A program made the position numbers and the translations under genes. The notes beneath the pieces are model-generated. The model was not told the origin of the DNA and did no database searches. It saw only the letters and a list, made by a program, of their open reading frames with translations. From a virus: 63,975 nucleotides of DNA. The stretch is from IMG/VR virus record IMGVR_UViG_3300043411_000844, positions 1 through 63,975 of that record, one strand, 5' to 3'. Numbering within the stretch: the first letter of the stretch is position 1; every line of letters begins with the position of its first letter. Shown piece by piece: positions 30,771 through 42,200 of the stretch.

Positions 30771-33700
30771 ATGGCAGGCTTGACGTTTGACGATCTCCCG
30801 ACTGTTGGACAGTCGGGGGCCGGAGGCTTGTCGTTCGATGATCTGCCGGATGCGAAGGCATCTGCGCAGCCTCAGCAAAGCGCGGGGCTGACGTTCGACG
30901 ACTTGCCGGATGCTAAGGAGGACAAGCTTGGGGCCATGGGCTCCTCATGGGGAATGATGACCCCTGAGGAGCAGAAAGCGTGGAGCGCGGAGCGAGAGAC
31001 GAAGCTTGCGGACTTTGCGCGCGTGCAAGACACGACCGCGACTGGTCTTCGCCAGGAAGCGGCCTCGCCGAAAGCCGATAACTCTGATCCGCTGTTCAAC
31101 TATTTTTCGCAGGCACTCGACACAGCTCGCGTCAAGGACGCGGATCAGTTTGAACAAGGCGCACAGAAAAGCCGCGACGAGCTGAGATCCATCCAGAAGG
31201 GCACGGCTGATCCCGTTCGCAAAACGGCGACACGCTCTGCGGTTGAAAATCTCGTTCGCGGTGTCGGCGCTGATGTGGGCGCGGGGTTGGTCGAGACCAT
31301 TGGCATCGCGGCTGGGTACGCCACGCGCGCGGTCTCTGGCGACAAGATCGACCCTGCCGACAACGCTCTCTACAAGGTCGGACAATCGATCCGCGAGTAT
31401 GTCGAGAAAAGGTTCCCCGGCGACGAGCGGCGGCAGGACGAGCTAGCGCAGCAACTTGCCCGGGGTGCTGGACAGGTTGCCGCTCTCTATGGGCCGAACG
31501 CAGCGCTGCGTATTGTCGGTGCCGGCACGAAGACGATGGTCGGTGTTTCGACGGCCACTGGTGCGGGCATGGAAGGCTCGTCGCTGTTCAATGAAGCGAC
31601 AGCCGCCATGAGGGAGCAGGAAAAGAAAGCCTCCTCCAAGCGACAGACGGCAGCACGTGGTCCGGTTGACCCGATTACCGAGCAGGACCGCTTCATCAAC
31701 TTCATGGGTGGCATCGGGCTCGGTGCGACTGAAGCCATACCGCTCGCCACCGACTTCGCCGGCAGTATGCGTGGATGGCGTCGAGTGCTCGCGAAGGGCG
31801 CCGAGCAGGGGCTTGAGGAGGGCGCTCAGGAAGCTGGGCAGACGATGGGCGAGAACATCCTGGCCCAGAACACGTTCGACCCCGAGCGCCGGACTATGGA
31901 AGGTGTTGGCAATGCCATCGCCGTTGGTGGCATCCTCGGCATATTGGGTGGGGCTGGTAGCGAAGCCATCACGGAGATGGTGCGACCCAAGTCTGAGTTC
32001 GAGGAAGCCCTTGATCTCGACACCCCCGCAGGAGCCGCTCCCGAGGCCGCTGGCGGCCTTCCCACTCCCGAAGGTCTCGTTCCCGCTCAAGATGCCCCCC
32101 CGCCTCCACCGGCCCCCGTAAGCTCTCCTGAGCCACAGAGCGGATATGAGCGGCTGCATGGGGAGACTGGCGCATCTGCAAGTCGGCCTACACCAAAGGT
32201 AGGTGACTTCGTTCAATGGACGTCTGGCGGTGCGGATCAGTTCAAGTCTCCGCAGCGGGTTGTGTGGGTCTCCGACGATGGAAGCTACGTTCGCGTCGAA
32301 GGTAGCATGACGGGCTTGCCCGCCGGAGAGACGACCGTTGTTGGCCCAGTCCCGCCATCGACTGCTACGTCGACCGTCCTCGAGGAACTCACTCAGCGCG
32401 AAGGTGGCAAGAAGTCTCCCCTCGGCAAGGCGGACGTGAAGGCCGAGGATGCGGCATCCTTCTACGGGAAGGGGGCCACGCCCTATCCTAAGACCGGCGA
32501 TGGGTATGGCGACAGCCCGGCGCCATCGGCAACTTCTACCGTGCTTGACGAGATTTCCAAGCGCGAAGGCGGCAAGAAGTCTCCCCTCGGTAAGGGTCTC
32601 TCTGAGATCACGGCTGGGCAAAAGGGTGGACAGGCGGCTGTCGATCGCGTGGCGGGAACCGTTGCGGCGGTCCCCGTTGGCGAGCCCGTCAAGATCACCA
32701 CGCCGGATTCCTCCGCCGAGATCGAGGCCCGTCCCGTCCTGGTCGAACTCGACACGCTGAAGCCAGCCTCGGGCAAGCTCCAGCCCCGCGACCGCGGCCG
32801 TGTCGAGATGGTGCAGGAGGCCAAGGAGCGCGCTGTCAGGCTCGATCCCGCGCGCCTGATGCCCGATCGCGTCTCCGACGCCGGCGCTCCCATTGTCACG
32901 GCCGACGGCACCGTCATCTCCGGCAACGGTCGAGTGCTCTCGATTGCCGAGGTCTACAACAGCCCTGCCCTGAAAGCCCAAGCCAACGCCTACAAGGCGG
33001 CGCTGCCGGCCGAAGCGCAAGGCATGAAGAAGCCCGTGCTGGTGATGCAGAGCCAGCTTTCCGGGCTTGATGCCGAGCGCTTCGCCCAGCAGTCGAACCG
33101 TCCCCGCATCGCGACCATGAGCGCGACCGAGCAGGCGAACACCGACGCCGCGGTCATGGGTGACATCCTCGATCTCTATCAGGGGGGCGACTTCGAGTCG
33201 GCTCCGAATGCGCCGTTCCTCAAAGCGTTTGCCACGAACGTAGTCGCTTCATCCGAGCGCAACTCCTTCTCCAAGGACGGGCAACTCTCGGCCGAGGGCA
33301 TGCGCCGCATGCAGGGGGCGATCCTTGCCCGCGCCTATGGCGAGACCGGTTTGCTCTCCCGCATGCTTGAGTCCACGGACGACAACGTCCGCGCGATCGT
33401 CGGCGCGCTCCAGGATGCGGCACCGCAGATGGCGGCGCTGCGCAAGGCGGTGCAGGCCGGCCAAGTCATGGAAGGGCTCGATCCGCTCCCCGACATCTCG
33501 GCCGCCGTGTCTCTGGTGTCCGACATGCGGAAGAAGCGGCTATCGCCGGCCAAGTTCTTCCGCCAGATGGACGCCTTCACCGAGGTCAACCCGGATGTGG
33601 CCGGCTGGGTGCTTTCGCTGTACAATCCGGCCGATCCGAAGACGGGAGCCGAAGCCGGCGAGCACGCGCTGTCGCGTCCGCAGATGGCCGCTGTCTTCAA

Positions 33701-36700
33701 AGCGTTCGCCAACGAGGCGATGCAGCACAAGACGGGAGGCTTCTTTGACGATGAAACTACCCGATCCGCAATCCTCTCTGCCGTCGGCCGCAACGCCGCC
33801 GGAGCCGTCGTGGGAGAAGCTCCAGGTAATGGCCCGAGCGATGGAAGCAGTGGGTCAGCAAACGGGCAAGCGCCGGTTGGTGGAAGGGGCCCGCAAGCTT
33901 CGCTCAGTGATGCGCAAGCGCCAGCTTCGTCAGGAACTGAGCAAGGCGAAGTAGAGCCGCGCGCACGCCGCGAAGCCTTCAAGCGCCTCAAGAGCGGGGC
34001 TGACTATGAAGTCCCGCTCGACACCATCTCGACCATCTACGAGGCGGTTGCCGATGACATCGGCATGGTGCCTGCCGACACGCATTTCGGCGTTGTCGAG
34101 CGAATCGAGAACTCGAGCGACCCGAAGGCAAAGGTCGGCGAGGAAGTCGTCAAGGTCTACATCCGCTTGGCGAATGGCAAGCTCGGCACGCGCAAATACC
34201 TCCGCAACTTCATCACGAAGGCCGGCGCGTTCTACGATCCCGATGTGAATGCTCTAGTCTTTGTCCGGCTCGGCCAAGTGCCGCGGCTCGGCCGCGAGGG
34301 GGCCGCCTTCGCTAAGAGCCTCCGGGGTGAGCTGCGGCACGAGCTTCTTCATCTGCTCCGCCGTAAGGGCGTTCTCACCGGGGCCCAATGGAACGATCTC
34401 GTCCGCCATGCTCGTCGTCTCCAGGTGTTGCGCTATGCGCAGTCTTCGTTCACGCAACTGACGGGCAAGCCGCTTCCGGCGAACCCCGAGCAACGCACGC
34501 TCGAGACACTCTACACGCTTCTATATAGGTCGAACGACAACACCGACAAGGAAATTGAGGAGAATCTCGATCAGGAGTTTGTCGCGCACGCGCTGGAGCT
34601 CGCCTACCACGGCAAGCTGAACGAGAAGGAAGCAGCCCCGCTCCAGGGTCTCATCGACAAAATGGAACTCCGCATGTACGGGCGGGGGGCCACGGCAGCG
34701 CCGGTCAATGGGCGGCCGTCGGCTTCTCTGTCCCCCAACTCCCGTCCTCCTCTGGACATGAGCCCAGAGGCAAGGAAAGCAAGAGCAGAGGAGATGGGGT
34801 TTGATACGAGCTTTGTTGCGTATCGCGGGATGAAGGGTGAATACTCCGACAGCGTTGCTGGCTCACTTGACTACCAATTCTTTGCCCGCGATCCTTCAGT
34901 GGCCAGCGAATATGCTGAAAACGGCGTCGTTGTTCCGGTTTGGCTTCGCTTGGGGAGAGGCTTGACTATCAATGCCAGAGGACAGCCGTTCTACGGAATA
35001 GATCCTCGCAGTCTGCCACTTGATATCCACCGGACGGCCAGAGAAATCGCCGACGAGATCGCCAAGAAAAGCAGAAGTCAACCAACCATTGATGCAGAGG
35101 TTCTGGCGCGGGCCGCCAAAGCCTCTGGCTACGAATCTCTGACGATCAGGAATGTCATCGACAATTTTGATCTGAACAATGAGAAACGCTCGACAATTCA
35201 TGTCGTCTTCTCCCCCTCCAACATCCGCTCCACCTCTGCTGCTTTTGATCCGAAAGAAGGAACCAGCACGAAGCTGTTGGCTTCACTAGCTCCCTCAAGC
35301 GCTCCTTCTCTCGACCCAGATGCAGCAGGGCCGCTGCGCAAGGCCCGCGACTCCGCTCTGGAGTTCCTCCAGGACGCGCAACTCCGCGTGCGCCGCCTAG
35401 TCGAGCGCGCCGACGAGCCGCTTCCCGACGACGCCGATCCCTACATGGCGATGACGCTCTACCACGGCCGCCTCGGAGGCCGGGCAGAGGCGGCAACTGA
35501 GAAGGCGAAGGTGATCCTCCAGGGGACCAACGCCATCGCCAAGGCAACGAACTCGCCGCTCGAGAACGTGAAGCGCCTGATCGATCTCTACCTCGTCGCC
35601 AAGCACGCGCCGGAGCGCAACGCCGTCCACGGCGACGGCTCGGCCGGCCTGACGAATGCGGAAGCGACGGCCGCGCTCGCGCGGGTCTCGGCACTTCCGC
35701 AAGGGGCCGACATCATCCGCGTCGCCGGCCTCGTCCAGGAGATGAATCGGCAGACGCTGCAGACGCTCCTCGATGGCAAGGTGATCTCTCAGGAGACCTT
35801 CGATCTCCTCTCGGCCACCTATGCGAACCATGTCCCGCTCAACCGCATCCTTCCCGAGGGTGACGAGGAGATCGGGGCGATCCTCGCCGGCGGCGGCTTT
35901 GATGTCCGCGGCACCGGCCTCAAGCGCGCGCAAGGCTCCAAGCTCCCAATCGCGCCAATCCTTGAGAACGTCCTGCTCAATCATGAGCAGGCGATCGTGC
36001 GCGCCGAGAAGAACACGGTCGATCTCGCGACCCTCGCCTTCGTTCGCCGCTTCGAGGACGATCTCAAAGGGCAGATCACGATCCTCGGCGGCAAGAAGCC
36101 GGCGCGCACCATCGACGCGGCCGAGCGCGGCATTCGCGATCAGATCACGGCGCTGAAGAAGATGCTGCCGAAAGACGACCGGCCGCATCACATGGATCGC
36201 ATGCCCGCGACGTCGATCAACGATCCGCGCGTGCTCGAGCTTCGCGAGGACGGGGAACGAGTCTTGATCCGCTTCCGTGATCCAAAGCTCGCGGCCGCTT
36301 TCAAGGCGACGAACTCCGAGAAGATGCCGCGCGTGCTCTACCCGCTCATGGTCTACACGCGGGTCATGTCGCAGTTGGCGACGCGCTTCAATCCCGAGTT
36401 CACCGCACCGAACAAGATCCGCGACATCCAGGAGACGGCCATCTACATCGCCGCTCAAAAGGAGCTCGGGGCCAAGGGTGCCGCGAAGTTCCTGCTGCGC
36501 GAGATGAAGGGCGAGAACTACAAGGCCATTCTCGATTGGATGATGGGGCGCGATACACCTGGCGCGCGTCTCTATCAGGAGATGATCGACGAGGGCGGCA
36601 CCACGGGGGGCCTTGCGCTCTCATCGCGCGATCGCGTCAAGGAGAGTATCGCTGAGATCGAGAAGCTCGTCACGGCAAGCCCCGCGAACCTTCGCAAGCT

Positions 36701-38126
36701 TCTGAAGTCCACTGCCAATGCCTTCGATCATCTGAACAAGGTGTTCGAGGACTCGACCCGCCTCTCGGCCTACCGCTCCGCCAAGGGGCGCGGGCTCACG
36801 AAGAAGCGGGCCGCCGTCCACGCCAAAGAGGCGAGCATCAACTTCAATCGCATGGGCACGGCAGGCCCCGTCATCAACGGGCTCTGGATGTTCTCGAACG
36901 CCTCGATCCAGGGCACGACGAAGATGGTTCGGGCGATGAAGAACCCGAAGGTCGCCGGCGTCGTCGTTCTCAGCATGGCGGCGGCCGTCACCGCGCTCGG
37001 TGAATGGAATGATCAGTGGGACGAGAAGTGGCGCGAGAAGGTGACGAAGTGGGACCGTCTCAACTCCCTCGTCGTCGTCCTGCCGAGCACGACGGCCAAT
37101 CAGTTCAACTATGTCGTGATCCCGGTGTCGTGGGGCCTGAAGCCGATCCTGAACCTCGCGAACTACGCCTACGATGCAGAGCAGGGGATCGAGTGGGCGT
37201 GGGGAGACTTCCTGCGCGACATGACGACGGCGACGCTTGAGGCCGCCAATCCGGTCGGCGGCACGACGCTGACACAGGCACTGGTGCCGACGGCGCTCGA
37301 TCTTCCCGTGGACATCGCCTCGAACACCTCCTGGTCAGGCTCCAAGATCAAGCCGGACCCGCAGCGGGGCGTGCCCGAAGACGTGCGCTACTTCTCCTCG
37401 CTCAAGGACAAGACGTCGGGGCAAGTCTCGATCGCCGCGACCGAGGCGCTTGTCGATAGCACGGGGATCGCAGTCTCTCCGGCCGATGTCAACTACGCCT
37501 TCGAGCAGACGGTCGGCGGCGTCGGCCGCTCGGCTGGCCGCGTGCTGACGACGGCTCAGGCCGTGATTGAGGGCAAGGTTCCCGACAAAGATCAGTTCCC
37601 CTTCCTTGCCCGCTTTTACCGCCGGCGCGAGGGCGAGGAGATCGGCGCGGGGCAAAGCCTCGGCACCGAGACCCGCGAAGTCCGACGCATCGTCGATCAG
37701 CAGGGCCGCGAGCGCGTGCGGCGGAAGTATCAGATCGAAGGCATCTTCGAGGAGATCAAGAAGCTTCCGAAGGACGAGATCAAGCAGCGCATCGCGGCGG
37801 AAGTGAAGAAGGATCCGGCCGTTTTTGACATCTTCAAGGGCCTCATCGAATCCGAGGCCAAGGGTCTCACCGGTCTCGACAAGCAGATCACTCTGCTCGG
37901 TGTCGAGAACGGCGAGCGCGCCCGCTACTACTTCGACCGACTGAAAGAGGCCAGCCCTGACGAACGCCGTTCGATTGTCGAGGACGGCGTCAAGAAGGGC
38001 CTCATCTCGCGTGGCGTGATCGAGCAGATCGGCGTGCTCAATCAGCTCGAGCGCTTATCACCTGATCAGCGCAGACAAGTCCGCACTCTCGCCAGCGAGA
38101 ACGGGCTCCGACTGCCTCCCGAATAG
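30771..38126 (+). CDS. Giant polyvalent virion protein: ParB-like nuclease, zincin, ADP-ribosyltransferase and LPD38 domains
   Basis: A 2451-residue protein. Residues 1-50 repeat GLTFDDLPDAK three times. Residues ~636-795 match the DdrB-type ParB-like nuclease domain (ISGNGRVLSIAEVY, MSATEQANTDAAV). Near residue 1187, GELRHELLHLLRRKG holds a HExxH zinc-peptidase motif. Residues ~1340-1495 look like an ADP-ribosyltransferase (FVAYRGMKGEYSD, DYQFFARDPSVASEYAEN, VVFSPSNIRST). Residues ~1540-2110 fit the LPD38 domain (NFNRMGTAGPVINGLWMFSN). Polyvalent proteins are packaged and injected to act on the host early. Each domain call is by motif; activity is inferred. It probably also serves as a channel or core protein. 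Confidence 0.8.
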   Translation: MAGLTFDDLPTVGQSGAGGLSFDDLPDAKASAQPQQSAGLTFDDLPDAKEDKLGAMGSSWGMMTPEEQKAWSAERETKLADFARVQDTTATGLRQEAASPKADNSDPLFNYFSQALDTARVKDADQFEQGAQKSRDELRSIQKGTADPVRKTATRSAVENLVRGVGADVGAGLVETIGIAAGYATRAVSGDKIDPADNALYKVGQSIREYVEKRFPGDERRQDELAQQLARGAGQVAALYGPNAALRIVGAGTKTMVGVSTATGAGMEGSSLFNEATAAMREQEKKASSKRQTAARGPVDPITEQDRFINFMGGIGLGATEAIPLATDFAGSMRGWRRVLAKGAEQGLEEGAQEAGQTMGENILAQNTFDPERRTMEGVGNAIAVGGILGILGGAGSEAITEMVRPKSEFEEALDLDTPAGAAPEAAGGLPTPEGLVPAQDAPPPPPAPVSSPEPQSGYERLHGETGASASRPTPKVGDFVQWTSGGADQFKSPQRVVWVSDDGSYVRVEGSMTGLPAGETTVVGPVPPSTATSTVLEELTQREGGKKSPLGKADVKAEDAASFYGKGATPYPKTGDGYGDSPAPSATSTVLDEISKREGGKKSPLGKGLSEITAGQKGGQAAVDRVAGTVAAVPVGEPVKITTPDSSAEIEARPVLVELDTLKPASGKLQPRDRGRVEMVQEAKERAVRLDPARLMPDRVSDAGAPIVTADGTVISGNGRVLSIAEVYNSPALKAQANAYKAALPAEAQGMKKPVLVMQSQLSGLDAERFAQQSNRPRIATMSATEQANTDAAVMGDILDLYQGGDFESAPNAPFLKAFATNVVASSERNSFSKDGQLSAEGMRRMQGAILARAYGETGLLSRMLESTDDNVRAIVGALQDAAPQMAALRKAVQAGQVMEGLDPLPDISAAVSLVSDMRKKRLSPAKFFRQMDAFTEVNPDVAGWVLSLYNPADPKTGAEAGEHALSRPQMAAVFKAFANEAMQHKTGGFFDDETTRSAILSAVGRNAAGAVVGEAPGNGPSDGSSGSANGQAPVGGRGPQASLSDAQAPASSGTEQGEVEPRARREAFKRLKSGADYEVPLDTISTIYEAVADDIGMVPADTHFGVVERIENSSDPKAKVGEEVVKVYIRLANGKLGTRKYLRNFITKAGAFYDPDVNALVFVRLGQVPRLGREGAAFAKSLRGELRHELLHLLRRKGVLTGAQWNDLVRHARRLQVLRYAQSSFTQLTGKPLPANPEQRTLETLYTLLYRSNDNTDKEIEENLDQEFVAHALELAYHGKLNEKEAAPLQGLIDKMELRMYGRGATAAPVNGRPSASLSPNSRPPLDMSPEARKARAEEMGFDTSFVAYRGMKGEYSDSVAGSLDYQFFARDPSVASEYAENGVVVPVWLRLGRGLTINARGQPFYGIDPRSLPLDIHRTAREIADEIAKKSRSQPTIDAEVLARAAKASGYESLTIRNVIDNFDLNNEKRSTIHVVFSPSNIRSTSAAFDPKEGTSTKLLASLAPSSAPSLDPDAAGPLRKARDSALEFLQDAQLRVRRLVERADEPLPDDADPYMAMTLYHGRLGGRAEAATEKAKVILQGTNAIAKATNSPLENVKRLIDLYLVAKHAPERNAVHGDGSAGLTNAEATAALARVSALPQGADIIRVAGLVQEMNRQTLQTLLDGKVISQETFDLLSATYANHVPLNRILPEGDEEIGAILAGGGFDVRGTGLKRAQGSKLPIAPILENVLLNHEQAIVRAEKNTVDLATLAFVRRFEDDLKGQITILGGKKPARTIDAAERGIRDQITALKKMLPKDDRPHHMDRMPATSINDPRVLELREDGERVLIRFRDPKLAAAFKATNSEKMPRVLYPLMVYTRVMSQLATRFNPEFTAPNKIRDIQETAIYIAAQKELGAKGAAKFLLREMKGENYKAILDWMMGRDTPGARLYQEMIDEGGTTGGLALSSRDRVKESIAEIEKLVTASPANLRKLLKSTANAFDHLNKVFEDSTRLSAYRSAKGRGLTKKRAAVHAKEASINFNRMGTAGPVINGLWMFSNASIQGTTKMVRAMKNPKVAGVVVLSMAAAVTALGEWNDQWDEKWREKVTKWDRLNSLVVVLPSTTANQFNYVVIPVSWGLKPILNLANYAYDAEQGIEWAWGDFLRDMTTATLEAANPVGGTTLTQALVPTALDLPVDIASNTSWSGSKIKPDPQRGVPEDVRYFSSLKDKTSGQVSIAATEALVDSTGIAVSPADVNYAFEQTVGGVGRSAGRVLTTAQAVIEGKVPDKDQFPFLARFYRRREGEEIGAGQSLGTETREVRRIVDQQGRERVRRKYQIEGIFEEIKKLPKDEIKQRIAAEVKKDPAVFDIFKGLIESEAKGLTGLDKQITLLGVENGERARYYFDRLKEASPDERRSIVEDGVKKGLISRGVIEQIGVLNQLERLSPDQRRQVRTLASENGLRLPPE
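33751..33954 (+). CDS. Possible 67-residue protein embedded in the polyvalent gene
   Basis: In the frame shifted from the giant gene, ATG 33751 opens a 67-codon ORF that reads as one charged helix (SWEKLQVMARAMEAVGQQ, then RLVEGARKLRSVMRKRQLRQ). In the same DNA the giant protein is a Gly/Ser/Pro low-complexity linker (GNGPSDGSSGSANGQAPVGG). That contrast suggests the second frame could be the constrained one. GGGAGG lies 12 bases before the ATG. Unproven. Confidence 0.3.
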   Translation: MKLPDPQSSLPSAATPPEPSWEKLQVMARAMEAVGQQTGKRRLVEGARKLRSVMRKRQLRQELSKAK

Positions 38127-38139
38127 GGCCTCTCAATCC

Positions 38140-39219
38140 ATGTCCTACAATCCCTTCACCCAGGTGTCCGTCACCGGGTACAATAGCAATCCGCCTTCTG
38201 ACGACGGTGCTCAGAACGCGGCCAATCAGATCACGTGGTCAAAACACAAGACGAAGATCGGCGATCCGCTGAAGACGGCGGTCGAGGACCTCAACACGAA
38301 CGTCTATGCCGCGTTCGCGAAACGGTTCCTCGCCTCGAAAACCGTGCTGTCCGCCGACTACACGCCGGTCTCTGCCGACTACGGCAAGATGCTGGCGGTT
38401 TCCGGGTCGCGCACGCTCACGCTGACGGATTCATCCACCCTCGGCGAAGGCTGGCATGTGACGGTCGTCAACGTCGGATCGGGCATCGTCACGCTCTCGG
38501 GCACGATCAACGGGCAGAGCTTCATCGAGCTTCCGAACCTGAACGATAGCGCCGTCATCATGTCGGACGGGGCCGACTTCGTCGCGGTGATCAACCGCAC
38601 GCAGGATGGCCCGCTCGGTCAAATGACGTCGATCGCCGGGACGACAGTGCCGAACGGCTGGCTGAAAGCCGACGGCCTGACCATCGGCTCGACCGGCTCC
38701 TCCGCCACCTACAAGGGCGAGAAGTATCGGGCGCTGTTCAACTACCTGAAAACCTCCTGGGGCAATCTCGGCACCGAGAGCTTCGATGCCAATCAGACGG
38801 TGCTGCTGCCGTCCCTCCGCGGCAAGGTGCTGGTGGGCGAGGATGCGAGCCATCCGATCGGCACCACGGGCGGCTCGCTCACACAGACGCCGGCAGGGTC
38901 GATCTCGGTTTCATCGAACGCACTGACGGAAGCGCAACTGCCGGCGCACAATCACACGGCGACCACGGCGACCGAGCCGAACCACCAGCACACGATCCCG
39001 AACTCCGGCAACACGGTTGCCGACGTCCGAACGGACGGCTCGAACTCGGCCGCGGGTCTCAACAGCGACACGACCGGCAACGCCGGCACGCACAATCACA
39101 CGGTAACGGTGCAGAACACCGGCTCCGGCTCCACTCACACCCATACCGCGACCCTGACTGGAACCTCCATGTCGGTCGAGCAGCCTTGGGCTGCCGGTAT
39201 GTGGATCATTCGCTACTGA
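38140..39219 (+). CDS. Tail fibre with collar domain
   Basis: A 359-residue protein. Residues 1-48 (NPFTQVSVTGYNSNPPSDDG... NQITWSKHKTKIGDPL) match the start of the next gene and probably fix both to the tail. From residue ~165 a tail-collar domain begins (IAGTTVPNGWLKADG, FNYLKTSWGN, LPSLRGKVLVGED). The end is rich in His-Asn-His (PAHNHTATT, THNHTVTV, HTHTATL), which in related fibres holds iron. Acts in host recognition. Confidence 0.8.
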   Translation: MSYNPFTQVSVTGYNSNPPSDDGAQNAANQITWSKHKTKIGDPLKTAVEDLNTNVYAAFAKRFLASKTVLSADYTPVSADYGKMLAVSGSRTLTLTDSSTLGEGWHVTVVNVGSGIVTLSGTINGQSFIELPNLNDSAVIMSDGADFVAVINRTQDGPLGQMTSIAGTTVPNGWLKADGLTIGSTGSSATYKGEKYRALFNYLKTSWGNLGTESFDANQTVLLPSLRGKVLVGEDASHPIGTTGGSLTQTPAGSISVSSNALTEAQLPAHNHTATTATEPNHQHTIPNSGNTVADVRTDGSNSAAGLNSDTTGNAGTHNHTVTVQNTGSGSTHTHTATLTGTSMSVEQPWAAGMWIIRY

Positions 39220-39234
39220 GGCGAGACAAGATAG

Positions 39235-42200
39235 ATGGCAAGCAATCCCTATGTGAACGTCTCGATCTCGGGCTACAACTCTGATGCCCCGACGGATGAC
39301 GGCGCTCAAACCTCAAACAACCGCATCACCTGGGCGAAGCAGAAGACGAAGCTCGCCGATCCGCTGAAGGTCGCCATCGAGGCGATGGACGCGGCAAACG
39401 ACGATGCCTTCAACACGATCGCCAACATCCTCGTCGACTTCACGGGGGACTTCGGCTCGGGCGGCATCACCGGACTTGTGCCGGCTCCCGGCGCTGGTGA
39501 CGCGGCGAACAATCGCTTCCTGCGCGCCGACGGCACTTGGACGACGCCAGCCGGCGCGGGCTCGGTCACGAGTGTCGCGACCGGCTCCGGCCTCACCGGT
39601 GGCCCGATCACCGGCTCGGGCACGATCAGCCTTGCCAGCATCGCAAACAATACCGTTCTCGGCAACCTCTCGGGCGTGACGGCTGCGCCTGGCGCGGTGC
39701 TGCTGCCTGCCTTGCTGAATGCACTGGATGTCTTCCAGGGCGATCTCGGTTCGGGTGGCGTCAAGGGTTTGGTGCCGGCACCTGCGGCAGATGACTATGC
39801 CAAGTTCCTGCGCGGTGATGGCACCTGGGCGGCGACCGTCGACAACTACTCGGGCACCGTCACGAGCATCGCCACGGGCTCCGGCCTCACTGGCGGTACG
39901 ATCACCTCGAGCGGGACGATTTCTCTCGCCGCGATCTCGGACCAGACTCTGCTCGTCAATCTGAGCGGCGGAAGCGCCGCGCCGACGGAACACAACATCT
40001 CCGAGCTGACGCCCTACCTGAACGCCTTCGGCGGCGACTTCGGCTCTGGCGGTTCTCGCGGCCTGGTGCCGGCTCCGCTCGCCGGGGACAGCGGCAAGTA
40101 TCTTCGCGGCGACGGCACCTGGGTCACGGTCTCGGGCACGGGCACGGTCACGAGCGTCAACATCACCGCACCGGCTGCGGGCATCACGGCCTCCGGCGGG
40201 CCGGTCACGACGAGCGGCTCGATCACGCTGGCGCTGGCCGATGATCTGGCGGCGCTCGAGGGGCTTGGCTCGACGGGCTTGGCGGCGCGCACCGCGTCCA
40301 ATACCTGGGCGCAACGCACGATCACAGGCACCTCGGGCCAGATCACCGTCTCGAACGGCGACGGCGTGTCGGGCAACCCGACGCTCTCGCTGCCGGCCGA
40401 CGTGATCATTCCGACGATCATCACGGCCCCGAACAGCGGCTTGCACATCCTCGACACGGATGCGAGTCACGATCTCATCATTACGCCCGGCTCGAACCTG
40501 ACGGCCGATCGCGTGCTGACGATCACGACTGGGGATGCTCCTCGCACGCTGACGGTCACGGCTGACGCCACGATCACCCAGGATTACTCGACGAGCGGCA
40601 GCCCGCAGTTCGCCGCGATCAATCTCAACCATGCGACCGCCAACACCCTGACGGCCTCTGGCGGCCACATGACCATCGAAGGCGCGACGGTCTGGGATAG
40701 CGGCAACGACGGCGCGGCCTCTGGGCTTGATGCCGATCTGCTTGACGGCAAGAATACCGGCACGAGCGGCAACGCGGTGCCGCTGCTCGACGGCACTAAC
40801 ACTTGGAGCGGGCAGCAGACAATCTCCGTCGGCTCGGCGGCCACCACTGAGCCGCTCCGCTTGGTCAACACGACCGACAACGCCTCGGTGCAGGTCTTCC
40901 AGTTTGAAGGCGACCGCGCGACGATGGCGGCGAACGACGAGCTCTATGGTTCGTGGCTGCTCTCCGATAGCGCCGGTACTCAGACCGAGTTCGCACGCAT
41001 CACGGTCAAGGCCACGACGGTCACGGATGCGTCGGAGACAGGCCGTTTGCAGTTCGGCGTGATGACGAGCGGTTCGCTCGCCGACAAACTCTACCTAACG
41101 GACACGGCGCTCACTCCAGCGGCTAACGATGGCACGGCGCTCGGCACCACGTCGCTCGGCTTCTCCGATCTCCATCTCGCATCTGGTGGCGTGATCAATT
41201 GGGTGAACGGCGAGATCACGCTCACCGAGACCGATGCCAATACCCTGACGCTGGCGGGTGCCACGCTCGTACTCCCCGCCTCCTCTGGTCTTACAATCGG
41301 CGCGTCCAATCCGTTCTCGGACTCGGCTGGCACCTTGACGCTGCAGAACGTCGACGCGATCGACTCCTTCACCGAGTCGACGATCGAGGCGGCGATCGAC
41401 ACGCTACCGAACCTTACCTCAATCCAAGGCCGGACGGTGACGCTTGCTGATGCCGGCGCGGATCGCATCTTCGGCTGGGATGACTCGGCCGATGCCTATG
41501 TCAATCTGAGCGTGGCCGACGCGACGGCCGTGCTCAACGAGTACGTCGGCGCTTCGGCTGGAACTCCCGGCACAAAGGGTCTCGTCAACGCTGCGGCTGC
41601 CGGCGACCATGGCAAGTTCTTCCGTGGTGACGGCACGTGGCAGACGATTGGCGGCGGCGGCGACATGCTCGCCGCGAACAACCTGTCTGATCTGACGGAC
41701 GTCCCGACCGCGCGATCAAACCTTGGGCTCGGCTCCATCCTCGATACCTTCATCGGCGATGCTGGTTCGGGCGGCGGCAAGGGTCTCGTTCCTGCACCGG
41801 CCGCGGGCGATGATGGAAAGTTCCTCAAGGGCGATGGCACGTGGTCGAACCTCGCGCCGACGCTGGACATCGGAAGCACGGACACGACTCTCTCGCGTGC
41901 TTCCGCGGGTCGCCTTGCTGTGGAAGGCGCGACGCTGGGACCGACTCTTGGGACACCTGTTACCACCACATCGGGGACGACCGTCGATTTCACGAACATT
42001 CCAAGCTGGGCACGACGCATTACCATCATGTTCGTAGGCGTCAGCACGAGCGGCACATCAAACCCGCTGATCCAGATCGGCGATTCAGGCGGCATCGAAG
42101 CCACAGGCTATCTCGGCGGTGGCGGCTTCAACCAGCCGGCGAACGTGTGTTCGGCAGCGCTGTTCACGACCGGCTGGGGTATTGGCTATGGCATTGCCGC

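Noticed and set aside
31443-33020. Long minus-strand ORF (525 codons) under the polyvalent gene
   Set aside because: GC-rich third positions keep antisense frames open; its translation is Arg/Gly-rich with no domain and it lies under clear + strand domains.
39313-40668. Minus-strand ORF of 451 codons under the tail fibre
   Set aside because: Antisense shadow made of Arg/Gly/Asp repeats that mirror the fibre modules.
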